Shown piece after piece: positions 12,101-20,771 of a stretch of DNA of 23,332 bases. Position numbers and translations under genes: made by a program. The notes under the pieces were generated by a model, which saw only the letters and a program-made list of their open reading frames with translations, was not told the DNA's origin and ran no database searches. Origin of the DNA: Fonticula-like sp. SCN 57-25 (taxonomy: Eukaryota; Nucleariida; Rotosphaerida); NCBI GenBank assembly GCA_001724245.1, contig MEDX01000070.1:1-23332 (forward strand), in the 5' to 3' direction. The stretch's first letter is position 1; every line of letters begins with the position of its first letter.

Positions 12101-15100
12101 GCTACGACGACGGCGACCCGCGCACGCAGCTCATGGAGTCTGCGCTCGACGGCCTCGCCGAGCTGTACAAGACGCTCTCCGAGGACGACTATTACTTTGG
12201 CCTCTGGCGTCGCCGCGCGCGCTACCCCGAGACCAACGCCGCGCTGTCGTACGAGCAGAACGGCATGTGGGCGCGCGCGCAGGACCTTTACCTGCAGGCC
12301 GCGAGCAAGGGCCGCGCCGGCACGCTCCCCTACAGCGAGGCAGAGTACCACCTCTGGGAGGAGCACTGGCTCGAGTGCGCCAAAAAGCTGCAGCACTGGG
12401 ACATTGTGCTCGAGTACGCCAAGCAGAGCCAGGACCCGCAGCTGCTCCTCGACTGCTGCTGGAAGCTCTCTGAATGGAAGACGCACTCGGAGACCATCTC
12501 GCAGTACGTCAAGACCAACGGGCACCTGCGCGACCCGCGCATCAAGATCCTCGAGTGCTTTGACGCGCTCTACACTTTCGAGACGCAGGACCCGTCGCAG
12601 CCAGTCCTCAAGCGCACCGACATCCAAAAGCTCATCGACGACGGTATCCAGTGGTCGCTGCACCGCTGGTTCAGCCTCCCCGAGACGGTCGCGCAGTCGC
12701 ACATCCCGCTGCTGCAGCAGTTCCAGCAGCTCGTCGAGCTTATCGAGTCGCAGCTCGTCCTCGCCGACCTCGTGCACACCAACCCGGGCGAGCGCAACGT
12801 GAACCGCCAGCAGGTCGTCGCCGACCTCAAGGGCGTTCTGTCGACGTGGCGCGAGCGCCTGCCCAACATTTGGGACGACATCAACGTGTGGAACGACCTG
12901 CTCAGCTGGCGCCAGCACATCTTCAACTCGATCAACGAGTCGTTCTCGTCGATCCTGGGCGACCAGGCGCAGCAGGGCAACTCGCTCGCCTTCCTCGGCT
13001 GCCACGAGATGGCCTGGACAATCAACCGCTTTGCCCATGTGGCACGCGCGCACGGCCTGCTCGACGTCTGCCTCAACTCGCTGGCAAAGATCTACACGCT
13101 GCCCAACATTGAGATCCAGGACGCGTTCCTCAAGCTGCGCGAGCAGGCAAAGTGCTACTTTAACCCGTCGCTCGAGCTCTCCATGGGCCTCGACATCATC
13201 AACAGCACCAACCTGACCTACTTCCAGGCTCACCAAAAGGCGCAGTTCTTTGCGCTCAAGGGCATGTTCCTCTTCAAGATTGGCATGCAGCAGGAGGAGA
13301 ACCGCGGTAGCTACCTCGAAAAGGCCAACGAGTCGTTTACGCAGTCGGTGCACACGTGCGACGTGATCCCCAAGAGCTGGACGTCGCTCGGCTCGTACCA
13401 CGACCACCTCTTCCGCGAAAAGCCGCGCGAGATGGCTCGCGGCGCCGACGCCATCAGCTGCTACCTGCACGCCGCCACGCTCGAGCGCCCCGACCGCTAC
13501 AAGAAGCTCCTCGCGCGCGTCCTCTGGATCCTCAGCTTGGACGACTCGACCGGCTTGCTCGCGCGCTCGTTCGAGCAGTACGCAGACACCGTCCCGCCGC
13601 ACTGCTGGATCCACTTTGTCCCGCAGCTCATCAACTCGCTCATGCGCGCCGAGATGCGCCAGGCGGGCCTCGTGCTCAACTCGGTTGCCCAGGCGTACCC
13701 GCAGGCGCTCTACTACTCGCTCAGGACCGCAATGTTTGACTTTAAGGAAAAGTTTGCCGTGCGCCCCGCGCCGCAGCAGGTCCAGCAGCAGCAGCAGATG
13801 CAGCAGCAGCAGCAAATGCAGCAGCAGCAGCAGGCCCAGCAGGCTCAGCAGCAGCACGCTGCGCAGGCCTCGACGCCCGTCAAGCAGGAGGGCCAGACGC
13901 CCGTCAAGGCTGAGGGCGACGCCGCTGCGCCGTCGGACGCTTCCGGCGCCTCGCAGGTCGACGTCGGCTCGCCGAGCGTCAACCAGGGCACGCCGGCCGC
14001 CGAGCCGGCCAACTCGCCGGCCATGCCCGCGATGGTGATGCCCGCGCGCCCCGTTGCGCCCGGCGTGCCTGGCGTGCCGCCGGCGATGGCCGCGCCCGGC
14101 AGCCCCGCTGGCGCCGTGCCCGTCTCGTCGCAGTCGGCCGCGGCAGCGGCGGTCGCGTCCGCCAACGCCGCGGCTGCCGCCGCCGCGGGCGGCCACCCCG
14201 CCCGCCAGGTGATGAACGCGCCGCCGCTGCAGATGGTGTACGACATTGTGAGCAAGCTCAAGATGACCAACATGATGGTCGTCATGTCGCTCGAGACCAT
14301 CATCGAGGAGCTCGCGAACCGCTTCAAGCCAATGACGGAAGAAGAGCTCTTCCGTATTGTGCAGACGCTTCTCCACGAGTCGTTCCAGCAGTCCATCTCG
14401 CGACTCGCAGAGGGCAACCTCAACATGGAGCAGCTCCCGTCGTCGCTCGAGATCAACATTGTCAAGATCTCGAAGCAGTTCCTCAGCGCGTCGCCGACGC
14501 ACAGCCGCTTCAAGACGACGTTTGACAATGACTTTTTGCTGTCAAAGCCCACTTTTGCGCAGGTCATCGAGTCGCTGCGCCGCTGGCGCGACAAGCTCCA
14601 CCTCGCCATCGAAAAGGTATTTCTATATTGCTATTTTTTGTTGCCTTTTGTGGTTTTGTTATAGTTGCTGACTCGTCGTGCTAGCTGCCGCGTTCGATGA
14701 GCCTCGACCAGGTAAGCCGCCAGCTCGTCGAGTTCCAGCGCATCAAGTACGAGGAGGTGGACGTGCCCGGGCAGCTCATGCTCGCCCGCGACCTGCAAGA
14801 GGTCAAGGAGTTCCCCAAGATCGAGCGCTTCCAGCCGACGGTCAACATTGTCCGCAAGGTGCGTTTTTTAATCTTTTTCCGGCCTTTCCCGCTTTGCTTA
14901 CATTTTGTTTAGCACGGCACGTCGTACCGCCGCCTGACGATCCGCGGCTCGAATGGCAAGATGTACCCGTTCATTGTGCAGCACTCTTCGTCGCGCCACG
15001 CGCGCACCGAAGAGCGCGTCATCCAGCTCTTCCGCATCCTCAACGAGACGCTGGAGCGCAAGAAGGAGACGCGCAAGCGCTCGCTCGGCTTCCACACGCC

Positions 15101-16206
15101 CGCCATGATCCCGCTCAACCCGCACGTCCGCATCGTGCAGGACGACCCGAGCTACATGTCGCTGGTGCGTGTCACTTTCTTTCCGCCTTTTTTGTGTTGC
15201 TCACCGCTGGTGGCATGCAGGAGGACGTTTTCCTTGACCACTGCGCGACGGCTGGCCTGCAGACCGACCTGCCCATCATGACCTTCCACGAGCGCCTGCG
15301 CGCACTGCAGCAGCAGCCGCTCGCCACGCCCAACCGCGAAAAGGTATGGCATTCCCGCTCATTAATCATGAGCCGCCGCTGACGCACATCACAGCTCGAG
15401 TACTTGACGCACCGGCTGGACATTTTCGCCGACATTTCGTCGACGATTGTGACGCCCGACCTGCTTTCCAAGTTTGTGCAAAAGTCAATGTACAACGCGG
15501 CGGACCTGTGGCTGTTCCGCAAGCAGTTTACGTCGCAGCTCGCGACGGCCACGTTCATGACGTACTGCATGCACATTGGGCACCGCATGCCGCACCTGCT
15601 GACCTTTTCGCGCACGACCGGTCACATCCTCGCGAGCGACCTCTTCCCTGGTACGCGCGCGCGCCTCTTTTTGTGCCTCTGAGCTCACATTTGACGCGCC
15701 TTTTCACTCCAGCCCTCAATGTTGCCGGTCAGCTTGAGAGCGCCGAGCCCGTTCCGTTCCGCCTGACGCCCAACCTGCAGCACTTTGTGACGCCCGTCGG
15801 CATCGAGGCGCACTTTGGCTCGTCGCTCATGGCCATCGGCCGCACGCTCGCCGAGCCCGAGTTTGCCCTGTCGGATCTCATCGCCATCTTTTTGCGCGAC
15901 GAGGTCATCTCGTGGCTTTCGGTCCAGCGCCACGTCGGCCCTGAGGTGCCCCCGGAGGTGCCGCTGCGCGACCGCGTCAGGGTGAACGTCGAGCACGTCA
16001 ACAGCCGCGTCCGCAACTTTGCCTGCCTCCAGCCGCCGTCCGACAAGGTACGACGCGCGAACGAAATGCATGAAAGTTTTGCTGACTTTGCGCAGTTTGG
16101 TACGGCTCCGCAGCCTGTGAACCAGCAGATCGTGCGCCTCGTGTCGGCCGCGACCAACCCGCAGCAGCTGTGCCAGATGGACCCGACGTGGCACCCGTGG
16201 CTCTAG
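3137..16206 (+). CDS. TRA1: Tra1/TRRAP, PIKK-family pseudokinase scaffold of SAGA and NuA4
   Basis: Largest subunit of the SAGA and NuA4 histone acetyltransferase complexes; binds transcription activators in the nucleus. Exons: 3137-3197, 3274-3716, 3964-4311, 4492-4751, 4905-14616, 14685-14858, 14913-15164, 15221-15343, 15395-15650, 15713-16047, 16096-16206. All phases close, giving 4024 residues (yeast Tra1 about 3744, human TRRAP about 3859). HEAT-type helical repeats fill residues 20 to about 2700, for example RSMFSFKVLTECPILIVLL. The FAT domain runs from about 2750 to 3320 and the PIKK-like domain from about 3600 to 3960. The FATC tail ends LCQMDPTWHPWL. The catalytic loop reads HIGHRMPHLL and the DFG position reads SDLF, so kinase residues are lost, as in the whole family. 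Low-complexity inserts: Ala/Ser-rich (473-536), GQMQ repeats (597-627), Ser/Thr/Pro-rich with KRFK (2050-2108), Pro/Gln/Ala-rich (2325-2380) and poly-Gln/Ala/Pro (3328-3476). The start is the only ATG that splices in phase to the conserved IEKQLQI. Confidence 0.96.
4341..4395 (+). repeat. 11-bp tandem repeat in TRA1 intron 3
   Basis: Five consecutive 11-bp units lie at 4341, 4352, 4363, 4374 and 4385: TTAGTGAAAAA twice, then TGAATGGAAAA, TGAGCGAAAAA and TGAGTGGAAAA. The first two copies are identical. The array sits entirely inside the intron at 4312-4491, about 30 nt after its donor, and touches no coding sequence. Confidence 0.85.
5581..5672 (+). repeat. GQM/QGQM codon repeat inside TRA1
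   Basis: An in-frame run of the tripeptide-like unit Gly-Gln-Met (with Gln/Pro variants) is encoded by near-repeats of CAGGGCCAGATG. It corresponds to residues about 597-627 of Tra1, immediately after a Gln-rich stretch, and probably forms a disordered loop between helical repeats. Synonymous variation (GGC/GGT/GGG) shows the array is not a very recent expansion. Confidence 0.8.
13774..13857 (+). repeat. CAG-rich poly-glutamine tract in TRA1
   Basis: The run is mostly CAG with occasional CAA, ATG and GCC/GCT codons, coding several Gln blocks broken by Met and Ala (residues about 3328-3356). It begins a roughly 150-residue Gln/Ala/Pro/Ser-rich segment that ends near 14220, at the border between the FAT domain and the pseudokinase domain, a place of variable length in this family. 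Confidence 0.85.
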
Positions 16207-16496
16207 ATCATTGTCTTATTATGGTGAACGATTTTTTGTACAGCATCACTCTATATTCTGGACGAGCAATACGAATTCTATCAGTATTATATATGCGCGT
16301 GTTTGCGTGATATGGTTTTACTCGCTAGTGGTATAAAGTCATTGGAATACCACATTGCTTCTATCATTTCATCTGGCCATATGATATCGGCGAATGTTCG
16401 TTATGAACGGCGGCCGCTAAAGTTGTAGCTGATCAAAAAAGAGAGCACAGAATAGTTTTTGCTTTTGTATTACAGAATGCATACACGAATACCATC
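16207..16496. other. Convergent 3' intergenic region (TRA1 and RPL20)
   Basis: TRA1 ends at 16206 and the RPL20 stop codon lies at 16499-16497 on the other strand, so these 290 bp carry both 3' UTRs and both polyadenylation regions. The sequence is AT-rich, with a TATTATATATG stretch near 16288. There is no canonical AATAAA on the TRA1 strand. I see no gene here. Confidence 0.6.
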
Positions 16497-17557
16497 TTAG
16501 AAGGTGGTGTTCGGGCGGGCAGCCTTGAAGGTCGTGCGGAACGACTTGGACGAAGCACGGATCTGGCGGTGAGGAAGGGGGAAGCGGATCTTCGAGTTCT
16601 GTTGCATCAAGAGTCAGCCAACTGATCAAAGCCAGTGAAAAAGTAAAGGCACGCACGAGGAACTGCTGGATGTACGGGCGCTTGACATCCTCGCCCTTGA
16701 GGAGCTGGGCGACGCGGATGATCTGAATAGAGCGGAAGCGGGCGCGGTGGCGGGCAGCCATATCCTGGTCTGTAAATCGAAATCACATCAGCAACACAAA
16801 CGTAAAAGCCGAATGAAAACGCACAGCAGGCGGCAATGGCATCAGCGCGCGAGAGCTCGCGGTACTCCTTGTACATGTTGTGGGTGCCGCTGCGCGAATC
16901 GTAGCGGATCCAGACACCAAAGTTCTTCACCGTGGTCGGCTTGCGCTCGAAGATCTCCGAAACGCGGAGGATCTCACCGTGGGCGCGCTTAAGGTTCTTA
17001 AGGCGCTTCATAAAGTACCAGTACTTGCTCTTGGCGACGAGCTCATTGGGCGCAAAGACCTGCATGCGGAAGATCTTGGGCTTCGGCTCGGCCTCCGTGG
17101 GGAGGGGACGGCCCACAACCAAATACTCATGGAACTAGACAAAGGAACATACGATGTTTAGCACGGATGCGCGCAGAGAGGCGGGGAACAAGGATGCAGA
17201 TGCTGCGGATGCAGCGATGCGCCGGATACTCATCAACTACGACACGGCACACACACCAACATCCACGGCACAGACAGGTCAAACAGGCCCGACATCCAGT
17301 CGAGTAAGCGAGCGGGGTGCCACTACAGTGCTCCGCATCCAGCACGGATACGGTATTCAGCCCAGCAGAGCGCTCCCCGCAACCTACAGCGAGTGGATGC
17401 CTGCTGCACTCCGGCGGATGCACTCCGTCGCACACAAGCTAGAACCCCATCCATCTGCTCATCCCCATAACAAAAGCGATGCATCCACCGACGCGCAACA
17501 TTCGCGTTGGTGCAGACAGCACGCCGCAGATCTCCCCATAGCACGTACGTTGCCCAT
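16497..17557 (-). CDS. RPL20: 60S ribosomal protein eL20 (RPL20/L18a)
   Basis: Structural protein of the large cytosolic ribosomal subunit. Minus-strand exons are 17557-17549, 17134-16825, 16769-16657 and 16598-16497, in phase throughout, coding 177 residues (family norm about 172-176). The first coding exon is only ATG-GGC-AAC; joined to the next it reads [17 protein letters not shown], the expected eL20 N-terminus. Further hallmarks are [42 protein letters not shown] and the basic tail [11 protein letters not shown] ending NTTF. Donors are GTACGT, GTGCGT and GTGCGT. The start context CACCATGG is strong. Intron 1 (17548-17135) is 414 nt, several times longer than most introns here. The gene is divergent from the TRF-like gene at 17756 and convergent with TRA1. 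Confidence 0.95.
17135..17548 (-). other. Long first intron of RPL20
   Basis: This 414-nt intron follows three codons of RPL20. It begins GTACGT and ends TTTGTCTAG. It contains eight GGATGC/GCATCC words and many short related words. First introns of ribosomal protein genes often carry regulatory elements or snoRNAs. I looked for C/D boxes (a TTGATGA near 17230, without a matching CTGA at a sensible distance) and for an H/ACA tail (an ACA near the 3' end), and could not make a convincing snoRNA. Confidence 0.7.
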
Positions 17558-17593
17558 GGTGATGCTCCGACACTAGTGGATGCGCCGGGATGC
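17165..17593. repeat. Cluster of GGATGC words around the RPL20 5' end
   Basis: Ten exact copies of GGATGC or its complement GCATCC occur: 17165, 17192, 17207, 17335, 17395, 17416, 17481, 17578, 17588 on either strand plus near variants (GGATAC at 17224 and 17346). By hand count nine are at the listed starts and one GATGC variant sits at 17216. Under one hit would be expected by chance in 430 bp. They span intron 1 and the start-proximal promoter of RPL20. This could be a binding motif or remains of a degenerate repeat. Confidence 0.55.
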
Positions 17594-17755
17594 GAAAGAG
17601 GATGTTCACCAGCCGAGTGGCCAGCGATTTGATTGAAATCGACACAATATTGTGGCAGGCTTGTGGCCGATTGTCATGATTGTCACAGGCTTGTGGGATT
17701 TGGCGCCAACAGTGCCGTTGTAACATCCAACACGGACCAGGGAGCCTCGCCAACG
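17558..17755. promoter_or_regulatory. Bidirectional promoter between RPL20 and the TRF-like gene
   Basis: A 198-bp gap lies between divergent start codons. It holds a direct repeat CAGGCTTGTGG at 17656-17666 and 17686-17696 (30-bp spacing), an overlapping direct repeat GATTGTCA at 17669-17676 and 17678-17685, and a perfect 10-bp palindrome TTGGCGCCAA at 17700-17709 that matches the E2F-type consensus core. Two GGATGC words lie at the RPL20 side. No clear TATA box was seen. Confidence 0.5.
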
Positions 17756-19632
17756 ATGGAGTCGCCAAACGTGGTCGCGGATGGGTGGATCCTGGACTAT
17801 TTGGCGCATCAGGTAGTCAAGACATTTGTTGTTACCGGTGCGGATGAGGACAACTGGGCCGAGCTGCTGCAGTGTACGGCGCTACTCTTGAGAGGCGGTC
17901 AGTCATGCTAACGGTGACGTGCAGCGTTTCTCCTGCAGGTCAAGAAGACCCGCGACAGAGTTACACCGACTGCGACGATGCACACCAGGCTGCTTTTTGC
18001 CAAGCTCATTGGCCTTGTCTGGCTGAATGAGCCGAGGGACTTGCACCTGGCCATCCCGGTGTTTCTCGAGATGCATTCGAATCAGGAGCTTCGCACGCAG
18101 CCCGTGATCTCGCTTCTGCTCATGCTATGCACGCAGGCAGTGCTCCGCCAGATGGATAGCAAAACGAGCGCAAAGGCTTTCTTTAACATGGTTGAGCGCG
18201 CCTTTGAGCCTGGTCTGCAGCTGTGCCGCGAGCTGAATCTGCCACAGGATTGGCAGCACATCTTTGAGGATGCCATCAAGGAGGTGCGTGCCGTTTTGTA
18301 AGATGGTCCGCTCTGCTAACACTGGCTTCTCGCCAGCTCATTAATATTGTGGATTCCGAAAATAGCGAAATTTACCTAGATGTTCTGGACGAACTGCGCG
18401 AGAAGCACGACGAGTCTGTTTTCCGTCGCCAGCTGATCGGCCACATTCGCGACAAAGCCAGCCAACTGGATCACCCCGTGATCCTCCAGCTGGCCGCGTC
18501 GGACAGCGCAGCCCCCTCTGCAGCTTCCTTTTCGCGTGCTCCCGGCATTAATTCCATTGGGTACGCGCTTGTCGCCAATGTCCGCGGCCGCTGATCCGCT
18601 CTTGCAGAACCCAGCCAGTCGGCCTCCAGGCCCTTCGCGCCAATTTCCGCGGCACAGAGGCCGAGTGGCAGCGCGTCATCGACATGCGCCACCGCGATGT
18701 TCAGCAATTCTACTCGGACGCACGGGACGCGCCCATGTCGCGGCGGACGCCCCTGCGCGGTTCGTCCCATGCTTGCCTTCATTCTACTCTAACCTCTTGA
18801 GCGCAGACTATGCCGGGGACGGCTACGGTGACCGCAGCTTTGCGGCCGACTACGACCGCCGCCCGATTACCCGCCCGTTTTCGTCGTTCCGCTACGACGG
18901 CGACCTTGAGAGCGACTCGTACTCTCGGCGGTCCGCCCCCCCGCCGCGCCTTCTGCCGCCGGTGGAGCAGCCGCGCCAGTTCGAGGTCGCGCGCCAGCTG
19001 CAAGCCTCGCGCCAGCAGCTCATGTCAATGGTGAATGACCCGCTCGAGGAGATTGAGCGCTCGATGACGGGGGCGCGCCCGGTGAGCGTCTCGACGTACA
19101 TCTCGCCGGTCAAGCGCTCGGCGCCGCGCCCCGTCGCGCCCCCGAGCGACGACGTGGAGGCCGAGGCCGAGGAGGACGAGGAGGAGGAGGAGCGCGCCGA
19201 GAGCTCGGCGGCGGCCGCCCGTCGTGCGCGCCGCCCGGTGCAGCCGCTTCAGATGCAGCGCGACGACGAGAGCGAGGAGGAGGCGCAGGCGAGCGGCGAC
19301 GACGAGGCGCCCAAATCGTCGCCTACCAAGCGCGTCAAGCGTACGCAAAATTTTCTGCCATATTTTTATTATTTTGCTGACGTGTGTGGCCAGTCCGCGA
19401 TGCTGACACGTCACACGTGTCGCCGCTCAAGCGTGACAAGGGAATCGGCAAGCGCGTAAAGTTCCAGCCGTGGGAGGTGAGCAATTTGCTCGAGGGCGTT
19501 CGCCAGCACGGCCGCAATTGGGAGATGATTCGCGCGCTGTACAAGTTCCAAGGGCGCACGGGCGTGGACCTCAAGGACAAGTACCGCAATCTGCAAAAGG
19601 TGGGCGCCATCCCCAAGAGCCCGTCACATTAA
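17756..19632 (+). CDS. TRF/Taz1-like telomere-repeat-binding protein with C-terminal Myb (telobox) domain
   Basis: Proteins of this type bind double-stranded telomere repeats and organise the telomere cap; some fungal relatives also act at promoters. Exons are 17756-17873, 17925-18283, 18337-18560, 18608-18759, 18807-19340 and 19394-19632, in phase, 541 residues. Residues 1-230 are helical and hydrophobic, consistent with a TRFH-like dimerisation region, but I infer that from length and helix pattern only. Residues about 280-460 are low-complexity, with an acidic run (about 400-415) and basic patches. The Myb domain (483-531) shows W489, W505 and the telobox VDLKDKYRN at 520-528, where Tyr replaces the usual third Trp. 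The ATG at 17756 is the first in frame. For intron 1 I preferred donor GTACGG at 17874 over a 27-nt alternative at 17898. Tbf1-type factors share this architecture and remain possible. Confidence 0.8.
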
Positions 19633-19850
19633 GGCTTTTAAGTATCACGAAACGTGTCAATTTCTTTGTATTACGCATTTGCTCTCGTCTTTTAATGTAC
19701 ATGCCAGTATGGATACGAGATATCTATGGTTAGAGTGCCACAATTATATGCCGACATAATACCCAGATCTGAAGCATATCTGTGACTCGTCCGCAGGCCT
19801 GATTTGGATTTGCTGACAAGGCGTGCCACGTCAAGTGTTCAAGTGTCGCG
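19633..19850. other. Intergenic region between TRF-like gene and SAR1
   Basis: These 218 bp hold the 3' UTR of the TRF-like gene and the promoter of SAR1, in tandem orientation. The only structure noticed is a small direct repeat TCAAGTGT (19831 and 19839) close to the SAR1 start codon. Confidence 0.5.
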
Positions 19851-20654
19851 ATGGCGCTCCTCGGTTGGATCCAGTATTTCTTGTACTTGCTTGGGTTGTA
19901 CAGGCGGAACGCCACCATTGTCTTGTTGGGTACGTGCTGCTTTCCCATATATTGTGTTCTGATCGTTGTCGAGTAGGTTTGGACAATGCCGGGAAAACAA
20001 CATTGCTGTGCGAACCGTAACCCCGCCAAGATTTGCAGGCTAACGCGTGCACTAGGTACAAGCTCCGCGATGGCGTAGTCAAGTCATTTATCCCGACTCA
20101 GCGTGCCGCCGCGCATGAAATTGTACGCCCTTGTCTTCTGCCGCGTCCGCACTCTTCTAACTCGATGGCAGCAAATGGGCGCCCTCTCGATCAAGGCGTG
20201 GGATCTCGGAGGCCATGAGGTAGTGCGCGAGCTTTGGGCGGACTACTTTGCCGAAGCAGACGCTATTGTGTATATGGTTGACAGCGCGGACCACGAGCGC
20301 CTTGAAGGTACGCTATTGTGATTTTCGTTTTCGTGCATTGTTAACACGCGTCATGTCGCAGAGAGCGCGCGGGAACTCGAGGGTCTCATGGAGGTGCCCG
20401 AATTGAGCAAGGCGCCCATCGCCATCCTCGCCAACAAAAAGGACCTTCCTGTGCGCCACGTCCCTTTCTCTTTCGTTTTGCTCACCCTTTCTTCCTACCC
20501 ACAGGGCTCGATCTCCAAGAACGAGCTGATCCGCGCGTTCGATCTTGAGGCGACGCTTGCTAACCCCTCGCGGCCAATAGCCGTTTTCCGGACGTCGACT
20601 ATCGAGGGAAGCGGCTACGGTGAGGCATTCCAATGGTTATCCGGTTTAATATAA
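19851..20654 (+). CDS. SAR1: Sar1 GTPase, COPII coat assembly
   Basis: Small GTPase that inserts an N-terminal amphipathic helix into the ER membrane and recruits the COPII coat. Exons are 19851-19929, 19977-20007, 20056-20122, 20172-20307, 20362-20450 and 20505-20654; all join in phase to 183 residues (family about 189-198). Motifs: P-loop GLDNAGKTT (27-35), switch I Thr51 in IPTQ, switch II DLGGH (70-74) with the Sar1-type catalytic His rather than the Gln of Arf, NKKD (129-132) and the C-terminal GYGEAFQWLS. There is no Gly2 for myristoylation, as expected for Sar1. The second exon is only 31 nt. The segment between switch I and switch II (QRAAAHEIQMGALSI) departs from the common PTSEELxIG form, so this is a somewhat diverged copy. 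It is convergent with the MINDY gene. Confidence 0.9.
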
Positions 20655-20771
20655 AAAGTGGTATAACAAATGGTTTATCACTGCCATGATGAAAATATGC
20701 TGTAAAATGAATATTCATGATTAATAGCTCTGTAGCCTCCATTTCGGTTTAGCTGACGCGTCCGACTCGGC
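20655..20771. other. Convergent 3' region (SAR1 and MINDY)
   Basis: Only 117 bp lie between the two stop codons, so the two 3' UTRs probably overlap as antisense tails. The sequence is AT-rich (for example GATGAAAATATGCTGT and ATGAATATTCATGATT, the latter with the palindrome ATGAATATTCAT). No gene is present. Confidence 0.5.

Noticed and set aside
10669-14502. Minus-strand open frame of 1277 codons opposite TRA1
   Set aside because: It is rich in Arg, Leu, Val and His with no known domain and mirrors the GC-rich third positions of TRA1; the sense strand encodes conserved FAT sequence throughout. A shadow frame.
15346-16206. Continuous open frame across TRA1 introns 8 and 9
   Set aside because: It begins inside intron 8 and is in a different frame from exon 9; the spliced model gives the conserved PIKK sequence.
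16207-16496. A small gene or RNA between TRA1 and RPL20
   Set aside because: AT-rich convergent 3' region without a plausible ORF or structured RNA.
17135-17548. snoRNA in RPL20 intron 1
   Set aside because: A near C-box and an ACA near the 3' end exist, but no D box, H box or convincing stems at proper distances.
17154-17576. Plus-strand open frame of 140 codons over RPL20 intron 1
   Set aside because: No homology; it lies antisense to the RPL20 intron and first exon, and its composition follows the GGATGC words.
17898-17924. 27-nt intron (donor GTCAGT) in the TRF-like gene
   Set aside because: It keeps frame, but it is shorter than any other intron here and its donor is atypical; the 51-nt alternative with GTACGG at 17874 fits the window's pattern.
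20008-20017. Alternative SAR1 donor GTAACC at 20017
   Set aside because: It is also in phase but adds Cys-Glu-Pro after the P-loop helix; donor GTGCGA at 20008 gives the standard GKTTLLYKL.
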